A program made the position numbers and the translations under genes. Shown here piece by piece: positions 1 through 8,691 of a stretch of DNA of 64,000 nt (within the stretch, counting starts at the first letter, position 1; the number at the start of each line of letters is the position of its first letter). A model generated the notes under the pieces. That model searched no databases, was not told where the DNA came from, and worked only from the letters and a program-made list of their open reading frames with translations. The DNA is from Nocardia mikamii NBRC 108933 (lineage in GTDB: Bacteria; Actinomycetota; Actinomycetes; Mycobacteriales; Mycobacteriaceae). The stretch spans positions 182,407 through 246,406 of the forward strand of contig NZ_BDCM01000017.1 in the NCBI RefSeq assembly GCF_001613505.1, read 5' to 3'.

Positions 1-89
1 GCACTCGCTATCTGATCGCCGCGGCCGAAACATACCGGCGCTGCGGAGATCTCGCCCGGCAGCGAGAGGGCGCGCGTAGCATCCGTGCC

Positions 90-1088
90 GTGAGTGGTGA
101 TCCGAGGCCGAACCCACCGGCCGGAGGCGGGGACACGTCGTTCACCGGATCGATCCCGCAGATCTACGACACGCTGCTGGTTCCGATGATCTTCGCCGAG
201 CCCGCTCGGCTGCTCGCGCAGGCGGTGGCCGCGACGGACGCGGTCGACATTCTCGAAACCGCGGCGGGGACCGGGGTGCTGACCAGAGCGCTGGCACGGC
301 TGGACGGCCGCGACATCGTGGCGACCGACCTGAACGAACCCATGCTGACGACCGCCGCGAACCGCTCGACGTCGGATCGGGTGCGATGGCAGGTGGCCGA
401 CGCCGGGCACCTGCCGTTCGCCGCCTGCTCGTTCGACCTGGTGGCCTGTCAGTTCGGCGCCATGTTCCTGCCCGACAAGGTCGCCGGATACGCCGAGACC
501 CTGCGGGTGTTGCGCCCGGGCGGCGTGTTCGCCTTCAACGTCTGGGACCGGCTCGAGACCAATGCCGTGGCTTTGGTCGTCACCCAGGCGCTGTGTACGG
601 CGGCACCCGAGGAACCGCTCGAATTCTTCCGCCGTACACCGCACGGATACTTCGACATCGACCGGATTCGCGGCGAACTCGCGCAAGCCGGCTTCGAACA
701 GATCACCGGCGAGTACATCGACGGGGCGAGCCGGTCGACTGCCGAGACCGCTGCGATGGCGTTGTGCCAGGGCACCCCGCTGCGCGGCGAGATCGAACGG
801 CATTCGTCCCTCGATCTCGAATCCGCTACCGCGATCGCGGCCGAGGCCCTGCGCGGGCGATACGGGAGCGGCGAATTCGACGCGCCGATGCGGTGGCTGC
901 AGATGACAGCACGGCGACCGGACCGTGTCCCCGAGACGCGGTCCGGTCGGCGCGAGCTGTCAGACCCGGCGCGGATCCCACGTGGCGATCGCCCAGATCA
1001 CCACGATGTCGAGGGCGATGACCAGGATCGACCACCACGGATAGTGCGGCAACCACAGGAAATTGGCGATGATGGACAAGCCCAGTAG
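90..1088 (+). CDS. Class I SAM-dependent methyltransferase
   Basis: The protein (332 aa from a GTG start) has a class I methyltransferase fold. SAM-binding motif I reads LETAAGTG near residue 55, an acidic loop follows (DLNEPM), and a motif-IV-like stretch CSFDLVACQFGAMF and the post-motif LRVLRPGG are present. It resembles the methyltransferase type 11 group; the substrate cannot be told. Homologous proteins usually stop near residue 275-285, but this frame stays open for about 50 more codons and runs 129 bp into the 3' end of the convergent membrane gene, so the C-terminal tail is probably non-native. The frame is also open upstream to the window edge, so a start further left is possible. 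Confidence 0.75.
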   Translation: MSGDPRPNPPAGGGDTSFTGSIPQIYDTLLVPMIFAEPARLLAQAVAATDAVDILETAAGTGVLTRALARLDGRDIVATDLNEPMLTTAANRSTSDRVRWQVADAGHLPFAACSFDLVACQFGAMFLPDKVAGYAETLRVLRPGGVFAFNVWDRLETNAVALVVTQALCTAAPEEPLEFFRRTPHGYFDIDRIRGELAQAGFEQITGEYIDGASRSTAETAAMALCQGTPLRGEIERHSSLDLESATAIAAEALRGRYGSGEFDAPMRWLQMTARRPDRVPETRSGRRELSDPARIPRGDRPDHHDVEGDDQDRPPRIVRQPQEIGDDGQAQ

Positions 1089-1382
1089 CGCGATCGCCAG
1101 CATCTGTCCCCAGGTCGAACGGGTGAACAAACCGGCGGCGGCCGCCACCATCAGGATGCCGAGGATGAGGTGGATCCATCCCCATCCGCTGATGTCGAAC
1201 TTGTAGATGTAGTCCGGCCCGGAGACGTAGACGTCGTCCTTCGCGATGGCCGAAACGCCCTGCAGGATGGACACCACTCCGGTGACGGCCAACAGGGCCG
1301 CCGCGGCCAGCGAAGTACCGGCCGCCACCGCATACCGGGTGTCGGATCGCCCATTCGGTGTTCCGTGTTGCGTAGCCGTCAC
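960..1382 (-). CDS. DUF7144-type small integral membrane protein
   Basis: A 140-aa protein with four predicted membrane helices (about residues 18-42, 68-86, 92-108 and 113-132). The second helix region contains the Trp-rich turn SGWGWIHLILG, typical of the actinobacterial DUF7144 family. No enzymatic motif is visible. It is convergent with, and overlaps, the methyltransferase to its left. The function of the family is unknown. Confidence 0.75.
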   Translation of the reverse strand: MTATQHGTPNGRSDTRYAVAAGTSLAAAALLAVTGVVSILQGVSAIAKDDVYVSGPDYIYKFDISGWGWIHLILGILMVAAAAGLFTRSTWGQMLAIALLGLSIIANFLWLPHYPWWSILVIALDIVVIWAIATWDPRRV

Positions 1383-1670
1383 GACGGCTCACCCCTTTTC
1401 GTGAACCTCACCGGCGGGACATCCGCCGGCGTGCACCGACATGCGTCGGTCCTGGTGGGTTGTGACATGCGGCGCTGCGCTGCCTCCTGACCAGCCGCCG
1501 CGGCGGACGATGGTCCCGGTTCGCTCACCGACCTGGTACATCCCTCGATGGACGAATTCGGCGAGCCAACCGGGCATCTAACGATTCGTCGCGGCAAACG
1601 TCGCGGATAATCACGAACCGGTGCACCGGTCGATCGACCTCGAAACGTGACCGAATTGCCGGACCCGGCG

Positions 1671-3044
1671 TCACCCGGTCGTCGACGAGGTCTGCGGGCC
1701 GACAGTGGTTTCCGCCGGGGCCGCCGGCCGCGCGAGTATTTCGACGATCAGCAGCAGCGCGCCCGCGACCAGCGCGATACCCACTACGACCAGACCGGTG
1801 GCATAGGGCCACAGCACCAGGACGAGCACAGCGCCGGCCAGCACCGCCAGGCGCAGCGGTGTGCGATAGCGCGCGACGAACGCCTCGACCACGGTGGGCG
1901 GGCGCCCACGCCGGCCGCGGGCGGCGACCATGAGCCGCCCGAAACCGGAACGTACCGACTGCGCCGAGTGGGACGACCCGGCCAGATATCCCACCGCTGC
2001 CACGACCAGGCTCACGACCGCGACCGCGCGCAGCGACACCCGCAGCGGGTGGATCACCGTGTCGAACAGTGCGGTGGCGGCCGGTGGTGACAAGGCATCG
2101 GGCGGAACGGAATCGAGGTAGATACTGCGCGCGATCACCACCCCGACCGCCAGTAGCACCATCGCGACCGCGCCGGCGACGCCGACCAGCGCGAGGGTCC
2201 GCAGCCGCCGTCCGCGCGGAGCCAGCCACACCGCGCCCGCCGCGGTGGCCAATGCCACCCACGGCAGGATGTTCGCCGACCGATCGAGGGTGCGCATCCA
2301 CTTCTGATACTTGGGCAGCTCGGTGGCGTGGAAAATGACGAATTGCGTGTCGACATCCGGAATCTTGTCCGCAAAGCGGATTCCGCGGGCGTCGAGACGT
2401 TCGCGCACCGTCGCCAGGATCGGCTTCAGCGAAATGCTCACGGTGCCGTTGTCGCTGACCTCGATGCCTGGTCTGGTCTCCCCCTTGACCACGTGGACCA
2501 GTGCGTCGTGCGCGCGGCGGTTGGCGTTATCCCATGCCTCGACGAATTGATCGCTGGTCACCACCGCCGTCGCGGCCTGGTGGATGTAGTTCTCGGCCTG
2601 GTCGGCCACCAGCGCGGGAAGACTGTCGAGCGCCGCGACCGCACGAGGACGATCCGACAACTGGCCGACGTTCTGAGTGAGCGCATTGACCGCATCGGCC
2701 GTGTACGCCTTGATGTCGACGCGGGTGACGATCGCGTCGGTGATCTTGTCGGCCAATTCCTTCTGGATCGCCGGATCGGTCGCCAGCGGTGCGACGGTCG
2801 TGACATAGCGGTCGGTGTCGAAGATCTGGCTGCGCACGAAGCGTGTCGTCACCGATCCGATGATCAGCACCGCGGTCAGGATCAGCAGCAGCACGACTCC
2901 GGTCCAGCGCCATGCGTGCCGACGAGTTCCGTGCGGTGGATGCGCCGCGACATAGGCACGCAATCGCTCGAGTTCGGCACGGTCGCCGGCGGACAGTTCC
3001 GCATTCGACTCCGGTGGGCGGGCATCTCGATCATCGGCGGACAT
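1671..3044 (-). CDS. Conserved actinobacterial membrane protein of unknown function
   Basis: A 457-aa protein with a charged cytoplasmic N-terminus of about 40 residues, one membrane helix near residues 46-68, a long extracytoplasmic segment (about 70-260) with no Cys or enzyme motif, then five further helices in the C-terminal half and a short Thr/Ser-rich tail. This one-plus-five helix layout occurs in uncharacterised actinobacterial membrane proteins. The start ATG follows a weak purine-rich site. It stands alone between the DUF7144 gene (about 290 bp of gene-free sequence) and the ArsR/MFS pair. No function is inferred. Confidence 0.7.
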   Translation of the reverse strand: MSADDRDARPPESNAELSAGDRAELERLRAYVAAHPPHGTRRHAWRWTGVVLLLILTAVLIIGSVTTRFVRSQIFDTDRYVTTVAPLATDPAIQKELADKITDAIVTRVDIKAYTADAVNALTQNVGQLSDRPRAVAALDSLPALVADQAENYIHQAATAVVTSDQFVEAWDNANRRAHDALVHVVKGETRPGIEVSDNGTVSISLKPILATVRERLDARGIRFADKIPDVDTQFVIFHATELPKYQKWMRTLDRSANILPWVALATAAGAVWLAPRGRRLRTLALVGVAGAVAMVLLAVGVVIARSIYLDSVPPDALSPPAATALFDTVIHPLRVSLRAVAVVSLVVAAVGYLAGSSHSAQSVRSGFGRLMVAARGRRGRPPTVVEAFVARYRTPLRLAVLAGAVLVLVLWPYATGLVVVGIALVAGALLLIVEILARPAAPAETTVGPQTSSTTG

Positions 3045-3225
3045 GACGGCTCATACCCTTCCGGGCCGATCGGGACGGCCCAGAACTGATTCGGCGCCAC
3101 TGCCTTCGGAGGGACTACGTATTCACCGCGGGCCCCGGATCGATCCCACTCCGTGACCGGTCGGTGCCCGCCACGACATCCGGCGGGCCCGCGCGGGCGA
3201 GGAAACGACCCGTTCGAACCGCGCT

Positions 3226-3597
3226 CTATTCGTGCGGCAGTTCGCCGGTGACGATGTGGTCGGCGAGGTTGAGACCTTCCCGGACGAGGCGGGCGAGGTG
3301 GCCGTCGCGGATGCGGTAGATGATGCGGCGGCCTTCGCGGCGGGTTTCGACCATGCCGGTGAAGCGCAGCTTCGCCAGGTGCTGGCTGACCGCGGTGCGG
3401 GAGCCGCCGCAGGCCTCGGTGAGGGCGGTGACGTCGGCCTCGCCGTCGGCGAGCGCCCAGAGGATGTGCAGCCGGGTCGGATCGGCGAGCATCCGGAACA
3501 CGGAGGTGGCGGCCTCGAGACGGGCCGGGTCGGGTGCGACGAGGTGCACCAGGCTGGGCGGCAGGGCGTCGACTGCGGGGGTTTCCTCACCGGTCAT
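3226..3597 (-). CDS. ArsR-family winged-helix repressor
   Basis: A 123-aa regulator. The ArsR winged helix covers about residues 30-105: RMLADPTRLHILWAL (helices 1-2), then the recognition helix SRTAVSQHLAKLR and the wing GMVETRREGRRIIYRI. The classic metal-site motif CxC is absent and only one Cys is seen (EACGG), so metal sensing through the ArsR/SmtB alpha-3 site is not supported. The ATG lies 8 bp after the stop of the MFS gene, so the two form one operon in the order transporter then repressor. Autoregulation through the palindrome upstream of the transporter is likely. Confidence 0.88.
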   Translation of the reverse strand: MTGEETPAVDALPPSLVHLVAPDPARLEAATSVFRMLADPTRLHILWALADGEADVTALTEACGGSRTAVSQHLAKLRFTGMVETRREGRRIIYRIRDGHLARLVREGLNLADHIVTGELPHE

Positions 3598-3605
3598 GGG
3601 CTGGT

Positions 3606-4880
3606 TCACCGACTTCCTGCTGTGGCCATCTGCGCACCCGACGATACGTGGACCGGCCACATCCGCGCGGCAACCACGGCGGCGACACCGGCCAGCACCG
3701 TCAAAGTCACCGCCGCCCAGGCTTGTCCGGCGGCGGCGCCCAGCCAGCCGGCGATCGGATAGGTCAACAGGAAACAGGCGTGCGAGAGCGAGAACTGTGC
3801 GGTGAACACGGCGGTGCGGGTGCCGCTGTCGGATTGGGCGCGCAACAGCCGCGCCGAGGGGGTGTTGATCAGCGAGGTACCCGCGCCCATCGCCGACCAC
3901 GCCACCACCAGCAGCATCCAGCCCGCCCGCGGTCCGGGCTCGAGCGCGGCGAGCGTCGCGGCGCCGGCGAGGCCGACGGGCAGCACCGCGCAGCCGATCA
4001 GCATGAGGCGGCGATCGGGAATGCCGGTGAGCAGCCGCGGAATCGCCAGCGCGACGATCATCGAACCACCACCGAAGCAGCCCAGCGCCACCGCGACCGC
4101 GGGCGCCGGCCCGTGCAGCAGGCCGCGCACGTAGACCACGGTGTTGACGACGACCAGCGCGGTCGCCGCGGCGACGGCGACGTTCATCGCCAGCAGCCCC
4201 CGCAGCACCGGACTCGCTGCCATCAGGCGTGCGCCCCACGTGATCCGGGCCGGCAGCGAATTGCCTCGGTCGGCGGGCGCCGACCGGGGCAGCGTGGTGC
4301 GCACGACCATGATCGCGGAGGTCGCGAAACCCGCCGCGGTGCCGACGAACAGCAGGTGGTAGCCGACCACGGTCAGCAATGCCGCCGCCACGACTGGACT
4401 GAGCAGCGATTCCAGGTCGTAGGCCAGCCGCGAGAGCGACAGCCCGCGGGTGTAGTCCTCCTCGTCGGGCAGGATCGACGGGATGACCGCCTGGAAGGCC
4501 GGGGTGAACGTGGCCGAGGCCGCCTGCAGCACGAAGATCAGGACATAGATCTGCCAGACGTGCGTGACCAGCGGCAACAACAATGCGATGACCAGCCGGA
4601 CCACATCGGCCGACACCAGCAGCACCCGCCGCGGCACCCGATCGGTCAGCGCCGAGATCACCGGCGCCACGAAGACGTAGGCGACCATCTTGATCGCCAG
4701 CGCCGTGCCCAGCACCGCACCGGCATCGGTTCCGGCCAGATCGTAGGCCGCCAAACCCAGCGCGACCGTCAGCAGACCGGTCCCGACCAGCGCCACCACC
4801 TGCGCGGTGAACAACCGCCGGAAACGGTCGTGCCGCAAGATCTCCAGCACTTCGGGACCTCCGGAAGCCGCGGTACGCAT
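3606..4880 (-). CDS. MFS drug-type exporter
   Basis: A 424-aa major facilitator protein with about 12 membrane helices. The loop between helices 2 and 3 carries a MFS motif A variant (ALTDRVPRRVLL). I chose the ATG at 4880; a longer open frame continues upstream but crosses the palindromic operator and the divergent gene. The gene heads a two-gene unit with the ArsR repressor. The pairing suggests ligand-inducible efflux of a small toxic compound; the substrate is unknown. Confidence 0.87.
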   Translation of the reverse strand: MRTAASGGPEVLEILRHDRFRRLFTAQVVALVGTGLLTVALGLAAYDLAGTDAGAVLGTALAIKMVAYVFVAPVISALTDRVPRRVLLVSADVVRLVIALLLPLVTHVWQIYVLIFVLQAASATFTPAFQAVIPSILPDEEDYTRGLSLSRLAYDLESLLSPVVAAALLTVVGYHLLFVGTAAGFATSAIMVVRTTLPRSAPADRGNSLPARITWGARLMAASPVLRGLLAMNVAVAAATALVVVNTVVYVRGLLHGPAPAVAVALGCFGGGSMIVALAIPRLLTGIPDRRLMLIGCAVLPVGLAGAATLAALEPGPRAGWMLLVVAWSAMGAGTSLINTPSARLLRAQSDSGTRTAVFTAQFSLSHACFLLTYPIAGWLGAAAGQAWAAVTLTVLAGVAAVVAARMWPVHVSSGAQMATAGSR

Positions 4881-4897
4881 CGAACACCCCCAGTTTA

Positions 4898-4929
4898 GAC
4901 AATAGGTGCGCAATTGCGAACCTATTGTC
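4898..4929. promoter_or_regulatory. 32-bp near-perfect palindromic operator upstream of the MFS-ArsR operon
   Basis: The outer arms GACAATAGGT and ACCTATTGTC match perfectly, and the core CGCAATTGCG is itself a perfect palindrome. Only the pair 4908/4919 (G/A) breaks symmetry. The site begins 17 bp before the MFS start codon, where a repressor would cover the promoter or leader. It is the probable binding site of the ArsR protein encoded downstream. Confidence 0.75.
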
Positions 4930-5043
4930 GTCTCGATCGGTTCGATGACGCCGCGCGACAATTCGATCTTCGCCGAGAAGTGGAGGTAGGTTCGGGGCGA
5001 CAGGCCGAGAGTCGCCGTCGGCGAGAGCGCAAGGAGGTCCAGC

Positions 5044-6411
5044 GTGCACGGGATCTCGCTCGAGGCGGACCGATGGCGGGAACGGCTACGCACCAATCTC
5101 TGGTTCGTCCCGACCCTGGAAGTCCTGGCCGCGGTAGCGCTGTTCGCACTGACCTTCACCCTCGACCGCGCGGCCTACCACAGCGGCACGACCCTGCCCA
5201 CCTGGGTGCTGGGCGGCACGCCCGATGCGGCACGCCAGGTCCTGACCTCCATCGCCGCCGCGATCATCACCGTCGTCGGTGTCGTCTTCTCGATCACGAT
5301 CCTCGCGCTGACGCTGGCCTCCACCCAGTTCGGGCCGCGCATGCTGCGCAATTTCATCCGCGACCGCGGCACCCAGATGACACTCGGTACCTTCGTCGCG
5401 ACCTTCGTCTACGCCATCGCGGCGCTGGTGTCGGTCGGCGAGGATTTCGTTCCGCACATCAGCGCCACGGTATCGATCGGTTCGCTGGTGGTCGATCTGG
5501 CGGTGCTCATCTACTTCATCAATCACATCGGCGGGCAGATCCAATTGCCGAATGTGGTCGCCGACATCGCGCGCGAAGTGCGCACGGCGGTCGCCGCCAA
5601 CGCCGACACCACCGCGGGCGGGGCGAAACACGGTCCGTCGGCGCGTGAACTTCGCGATCTGCTGGCCCGGTCCGGCGGAGAGGTGCGCACCTCCAACAGC
5701 GGATATCTCCAGTACATCCGCTACGAGCGGCTGGTCCGGCTGGCCGCCGAGGCGGATGCGGTCATCCATTTGCCTTATCGCCCAGGACATTTCGTCACCG
5801 AGGGGCAGGTGATCGCGCGAGTCTGGCCGGCGCAGGCCGCGAAGGGGATCGAGAAGAAGTTCTCCCGCGGCCACGTCACCGGCTCGATGCGCAGCCTGGT
5901 ACAGGACGTGTCCTTCGGTGTCGATCAGATCGTCGAGGTCGCACTGCGCGCGCTCGCCTCCGCGACCAACGACACGTTCACGGTGCTGACGTGTATCGAC
6001 TGGCTCGGCGACTGCCTGTCGCGGATCGCGGTCACCTGGGAACCGAATCCGGTGCGCCGCGACAAGGACGGTCACATCCGGGTACTCGCCGCGCAGGTCA
6101 GCTACGAGCGGCTGGTTCAGCGCGCCTTCGAGAAGATCCGCCAGGCCGGTGCCGGGCAACCGGCGGTGATGATCCGCCAGCTCGACGCGCTGGCGCAGAT
6201 CTCCGACCGCGTCACCGATCCCGACCGGCTCCGGGTGATCCTCGAACAGGCGACGATGATCGAGCACGCGGTCCCGCTCATACCGGAGGAACCCGACCGC
6301 GCCGACGTGCTGCGCCGATGCCACGCCCTCCACGCCCAGATCGCGGCCGAGCGCTCAGCGCTCGCCACGCGATCGCGAAAACCCACGCCCGCACCGAATC
6401 CGAAGCCGTAG
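5044..6411 (+). CDS. DUF2254 family membrane protein
   Basis: A 455-aa protein starting at GTG after a strong ribosome binding site (AAGGAGG at 5031-5037). Four membrane helices lie in the first half (about 22-40, 72-95, 118-140 and 150-165), with the family segment ASTQFGPRMLRNFIRDRGTQ between helices 2 and 3. The C-terminal half (about 210-440) is soluble and contains HLPYRPGHFV and EVALRALASATNDTFTVLTCIDWL, characteristic of DUF2254. The function is unknown. It is divergent from the MFS-ArsR operon. Confidence 0.88.
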   Translation: MHGISLEADRWRERLRTNLWFVPTLEVLAAVALFALTFTLDRAAYHSGTTLPTWVLGGTPDAARQVLTSIAAAIITVVGVVFSITILALTLASTQFGPRMLRNFIRDRGTQMTLGTFVATFVYAIAALVSVGEDFVPHISATVSIGSLVVDLAVLIYFINHIGGQIQLPNVVADIAREVRTAVAANADTTAGGAKHGPSARELRDLLARSGGEVRTSNSGYLQYIRYERLVRLAAEADAVIHLPYRPGHFVTEGQVIARVWPAQAAKGIEKKFSRGHVTGSMRSLVQDVSFGVDQIVEVALRALASATNDTFTVLTCIDWLGDCLSRIAVTWEPNPVRRDKDGHIRVLAAQVSYERLVQRAFEKIRQAGAGQPAVMIRQLDALAQISDRVTDPDRLRVILEQATMIEHAVPLIPEEPDRADVLRRCHALHAQIAAERSALATRSRKPTPAPNPKP

Positions 6412-6546
6412 CCGGCGGCGCTCAGGTCGGATGGCTGCCACCGATTCGAACGATTCTTCGCGCGATGTCGATTTCGGCGACACCCGTTCGTATGGGAGGT
6501 GAGGGTCGCGATCGTGCGCGTCCCCGGAATCGAGAGGAACAGCGCG

Positions 6547-7128
6547 ATGCGAACGATCACGGTGACGATGAACGTCACGCTCGACGGTGTCGTCCAGGGG
6601 CTCGGACGCGCGGACGAGGACACCCGGGGCGGTTTTCCGTTCGGCGGCTGGGGGCAGCGATTTCACGACGACGTACTCGCCCGTGAAATGGGCAGGGATA
6701 TGGCACAGCCCGGCGACATGTTGTTCGGGCGGCGCACCTGGGAGGACTTCACCACGGTATGGGGACGGGCGGACGACAACCCCTACAGCGAACATATGAA
6801 CGCGGCGACGAAGTACGTCGCGTCGACCGGCCTCGACGACGTCGACGCGTGGCAGAACTCGATCCTGCTGCGCGGCGACGCGACTCGAACCGTGCGCGAA
6901 GTGAAGTCGCGCCCGGGGAAGAATCTGTCGATCATCGGCAGCGCGGCCCTGGTGCGCAGCCTGCACGGCGCGGGGTTGATCGATCGGTACACGCTGGTGA
7001 TCCACCCGCTCACCCTCGGTGCGGGGACCAGGTTGTTCGAGGGTGCCGCGCCGTTGACCGAATTTCGCCTCCTCGGTAGCGTCGCGACCACCACGGGCGT
7101 GATCATCGCCCGCTACGCCCGGCGCTGA
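6547..7128 (+). CDS. Dihydrofolate-reductase-like (RibD C-terminal) oxidoreductase
   Basis: A 193-aa protein with the RibD_C/DHFR fold: an N-terminal strand and loop MNVTLDGVVQ, the NADPH-site stretch LLFGRRTWEDF-like (MLFGRRTWEDF), and the C-terminal GSAALVRSLHGAGLIDRYTLVIHPLTLGAGTRLF block. Such stand-alone proteins are putative NADPH-dependent reductases, not true folate enzymes. I chose the internal ATG at 6547 because the family begins at this point. It is the first gene of a tight operon with the DGPF protein (10-bp gap) and the sigma factor. Confidence 0.85.
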   Translation: MRTITVTMNVTLDGVVQGLGRADEDTRGGFPFGGWGQRFHDDVLAREMGRDMAQPGDMLFGRRTWEDFTTVWGRADDNPYSEHMNAATKYVASTGLDDVDAWQNSILLRGDATRTVREVKSRPGKNLSIIGSAALVRSLHGAGLIDRYTLVIHPLTLGAGTRLFEGAAPLTEFRLLGSVATTTGVIIARYARR

Positions 7129-7138
7129 GGAGAGGGCC

Positions 7139-7483
7139 GTGCCCGAGTATCTGCTCTCGATCTACCAGCCCGACGGGGGTGCGCCCGATGCCGAGACCAT
7201 GGACCGGATCATGGCCGACCTGCACCGGCTCAATGAGGAACTGCGCGACAGCGGGTCGTGGGTGTTCACCGGCGGCCTGCACGGGCCCGACAGCGCGACC
7301 GTGGTGCGAGCCGACCGGTTGATCACCGACGGGCCCTATCTGGAGGGCAAGGAACATATCGGTGGGATCTGGGTGATCACCGCGCCCGATCTGGATGCTG
7401 CGCTGGCTTGGGGACGCAAGGCCGCGGCGGCCACCACATTGCCGATCGAAATCCGCCCGTTCCAGGACGTTCCGCCGTTCTGA
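7139..7483 (+). CDS. YCII/DGPF-domain protein
   Basis: A 114-aa small dimeric-type alpha/beta protein with the signature motif ITDGPYLEGKEHIGGIWVI, the DGPF hallmark, near residues 60-80. GTG start with a GGAGAGGG ribosome binding site overlapping the stop of the previous gene. DGPF proteins are typical partners of ECF42 sigma factors, and this gene lies 4 bp ahead of one. The biochemical role is unknown. Confidence 0.9.
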   Translation: MPEYLLSIYQPDGGAPDAETMDRIMADLHRLNEELRDSGSWVFTGGLHGPDSATVVRADRLITDGPYLEGKEHIGGIWVITAPDLDAALAWGRKAAAATTLPIEIRPFQDVPPF

Positions 7484-7487
7484 CGCG

Positions 7488-8687
7488 ATGACACCGGAGC
7501 AGATCGCCACCGTCTTCCGCGCCGAATACGGCCGGGCCGTCGCCGTGCTGATCCGCGTGCTCGGCGATATCGACCTGGCCGAGGACGCGGTCGCCGACGC
7601 CTTCGCCATCGCGCTGCATCGCTGGCCGCAGGACGGGCCGCCGCCGAGTCCGGCCGGCTGGATCATCACCACCGCCCGGCGCCGAGCCATCGACCAACTG
7701 CGTCGCGAATCGGCCCGGCCCGGCAAGTACGCCGAGGCGGCGATCGTGCACGCCCCGCCCGACGACATCGAGGAGAGCGCCGTGCCCGACGAGCGACTCC
7801 GGCTGATCTTCACCTGCTGCCATCCGGCGCTGAACCGGCCCGCACAGGTCGCGCTCACCCTGCGGCTGCTGGGCGGCCTGACGACCCCCGAAATCGCTCG
7901 TGCGTTCCTGGTCCGGGAGACGACGATGGCGCAGCGGCTGGCCCGCGCGAAGGCCAAGATTCGCGACGCCCGCATCCCCTACCGGGTGCCCGGCGAGGCC
8001 GATCTGCCCGAACGGCTCGACTCCGTTCTCGCCACACTGTTTCTCATCTTCAACGAGGGATATGTCGCATCGTCGGGCGCGGAACTGCTGCGCGCGGACC
8101 TGTGCGAGGAGGCCGTCCGGCTCACTCGCGCGCTGGTCGCGTCGATGCCCGACGAACCGGAGGCGGCGGGCCTGCTCGCCCTCATGTTGCTCACCCACGC
8201 TCGCCGCGATGCCCGCACCGATGCGGCCGGCGCTTTGGTCCGGCTCGGCGACCAGGACCGCGGCCGCTGGGATACCGCACTGGTCGCGGAGGGCCGGGCC
8301 ATCGTCCGCGCCTGCCTGCGCCGCAACCGGCCCGGCCGGTGCCAGTTGCTCGCCGCGATCAATGCCGCGCACACCGATGCGGTCACCGACTGGACGCAGA
8401 TCCTCGCGCTCTACGACCGGTTGACGCGCCTCGACCCGAATCCGGTTGTGGCACTTCATCGAGCGGTGGCGGTGGCCGAGGTCGACGGACCGGCCGCGGC
8501 ACTGAGCCTCGTCGACGACCTGGAGCTGACCGAGCACTACCTCTTCCATGCCGTGCGCGCGGATCTGCTCGCCCGACTGGGCCGGACGGGCGAGGCGAGA
8601 CGCGACTTCGAGACCGCCGCCCGCCTCACCGAAAACCAGCGCGAACGCGACTACCTGGCCACCCGGGGCGCAGCGCTGACGCGCTGA
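7488..8687 (+). CDS. ECF42-type RNA polymerase sigma factor
   Basis: A 399-aa protein. Sigma region 2 occupies about residues 10-75 (VLGDIDLAEDAVADAFAIAL, then GWIITTARRRAID) and region 4 about residues 115-170 (PEIARAFLVRETTMAQRLARAKAKI). A C-terminal extension of about 200 residues follows, helical and TPR-like, with the conserved LFNEGY-like FLIFNEGY segment. The length and this extension are hallmarks of the ECF42 group, which lacks a classical anti-sigma factor and is usually coded beside DGPF proteins, as here. Its likely regulon is its own operon. Convergent with a methyltransferase 4 bp downstream. Confidence 0.9.
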   Translation: MTPEQIATVFRAEYGRAVAVLIRVLGDIDLAEDAVADAFAIALHRWPQDGPPPSPAGWIITTARRRAIDQLRRESARPGKYAEAAIVHAPPDDIEESAVPDERLRLIFTCCHPALNRPAQVALTLRLLGGLTTPEIARAFLVRETTMAQRLARAKAKIRDARIPYRVPGEADLPERLDSVLATLFLIFNEGYVASSGAELLRADLCEEAVRLTRALVASMPDEPEAAGLLALMLLTHARRDARTDAAGALVRLGDQDRGRWDTALVAEGRAIVRACLRRNRPGRCQLLAAINAAHTDAVTDWTQILALYDRLTRLDPNPVVALHRAVAVAEVDGPAAALSLVDDLELTEHYLFHAVRADLLARLGRTGEARRDFETAARLTENQRERDYLATRGAALTR

Positions 8688-8691
8688 CCGG

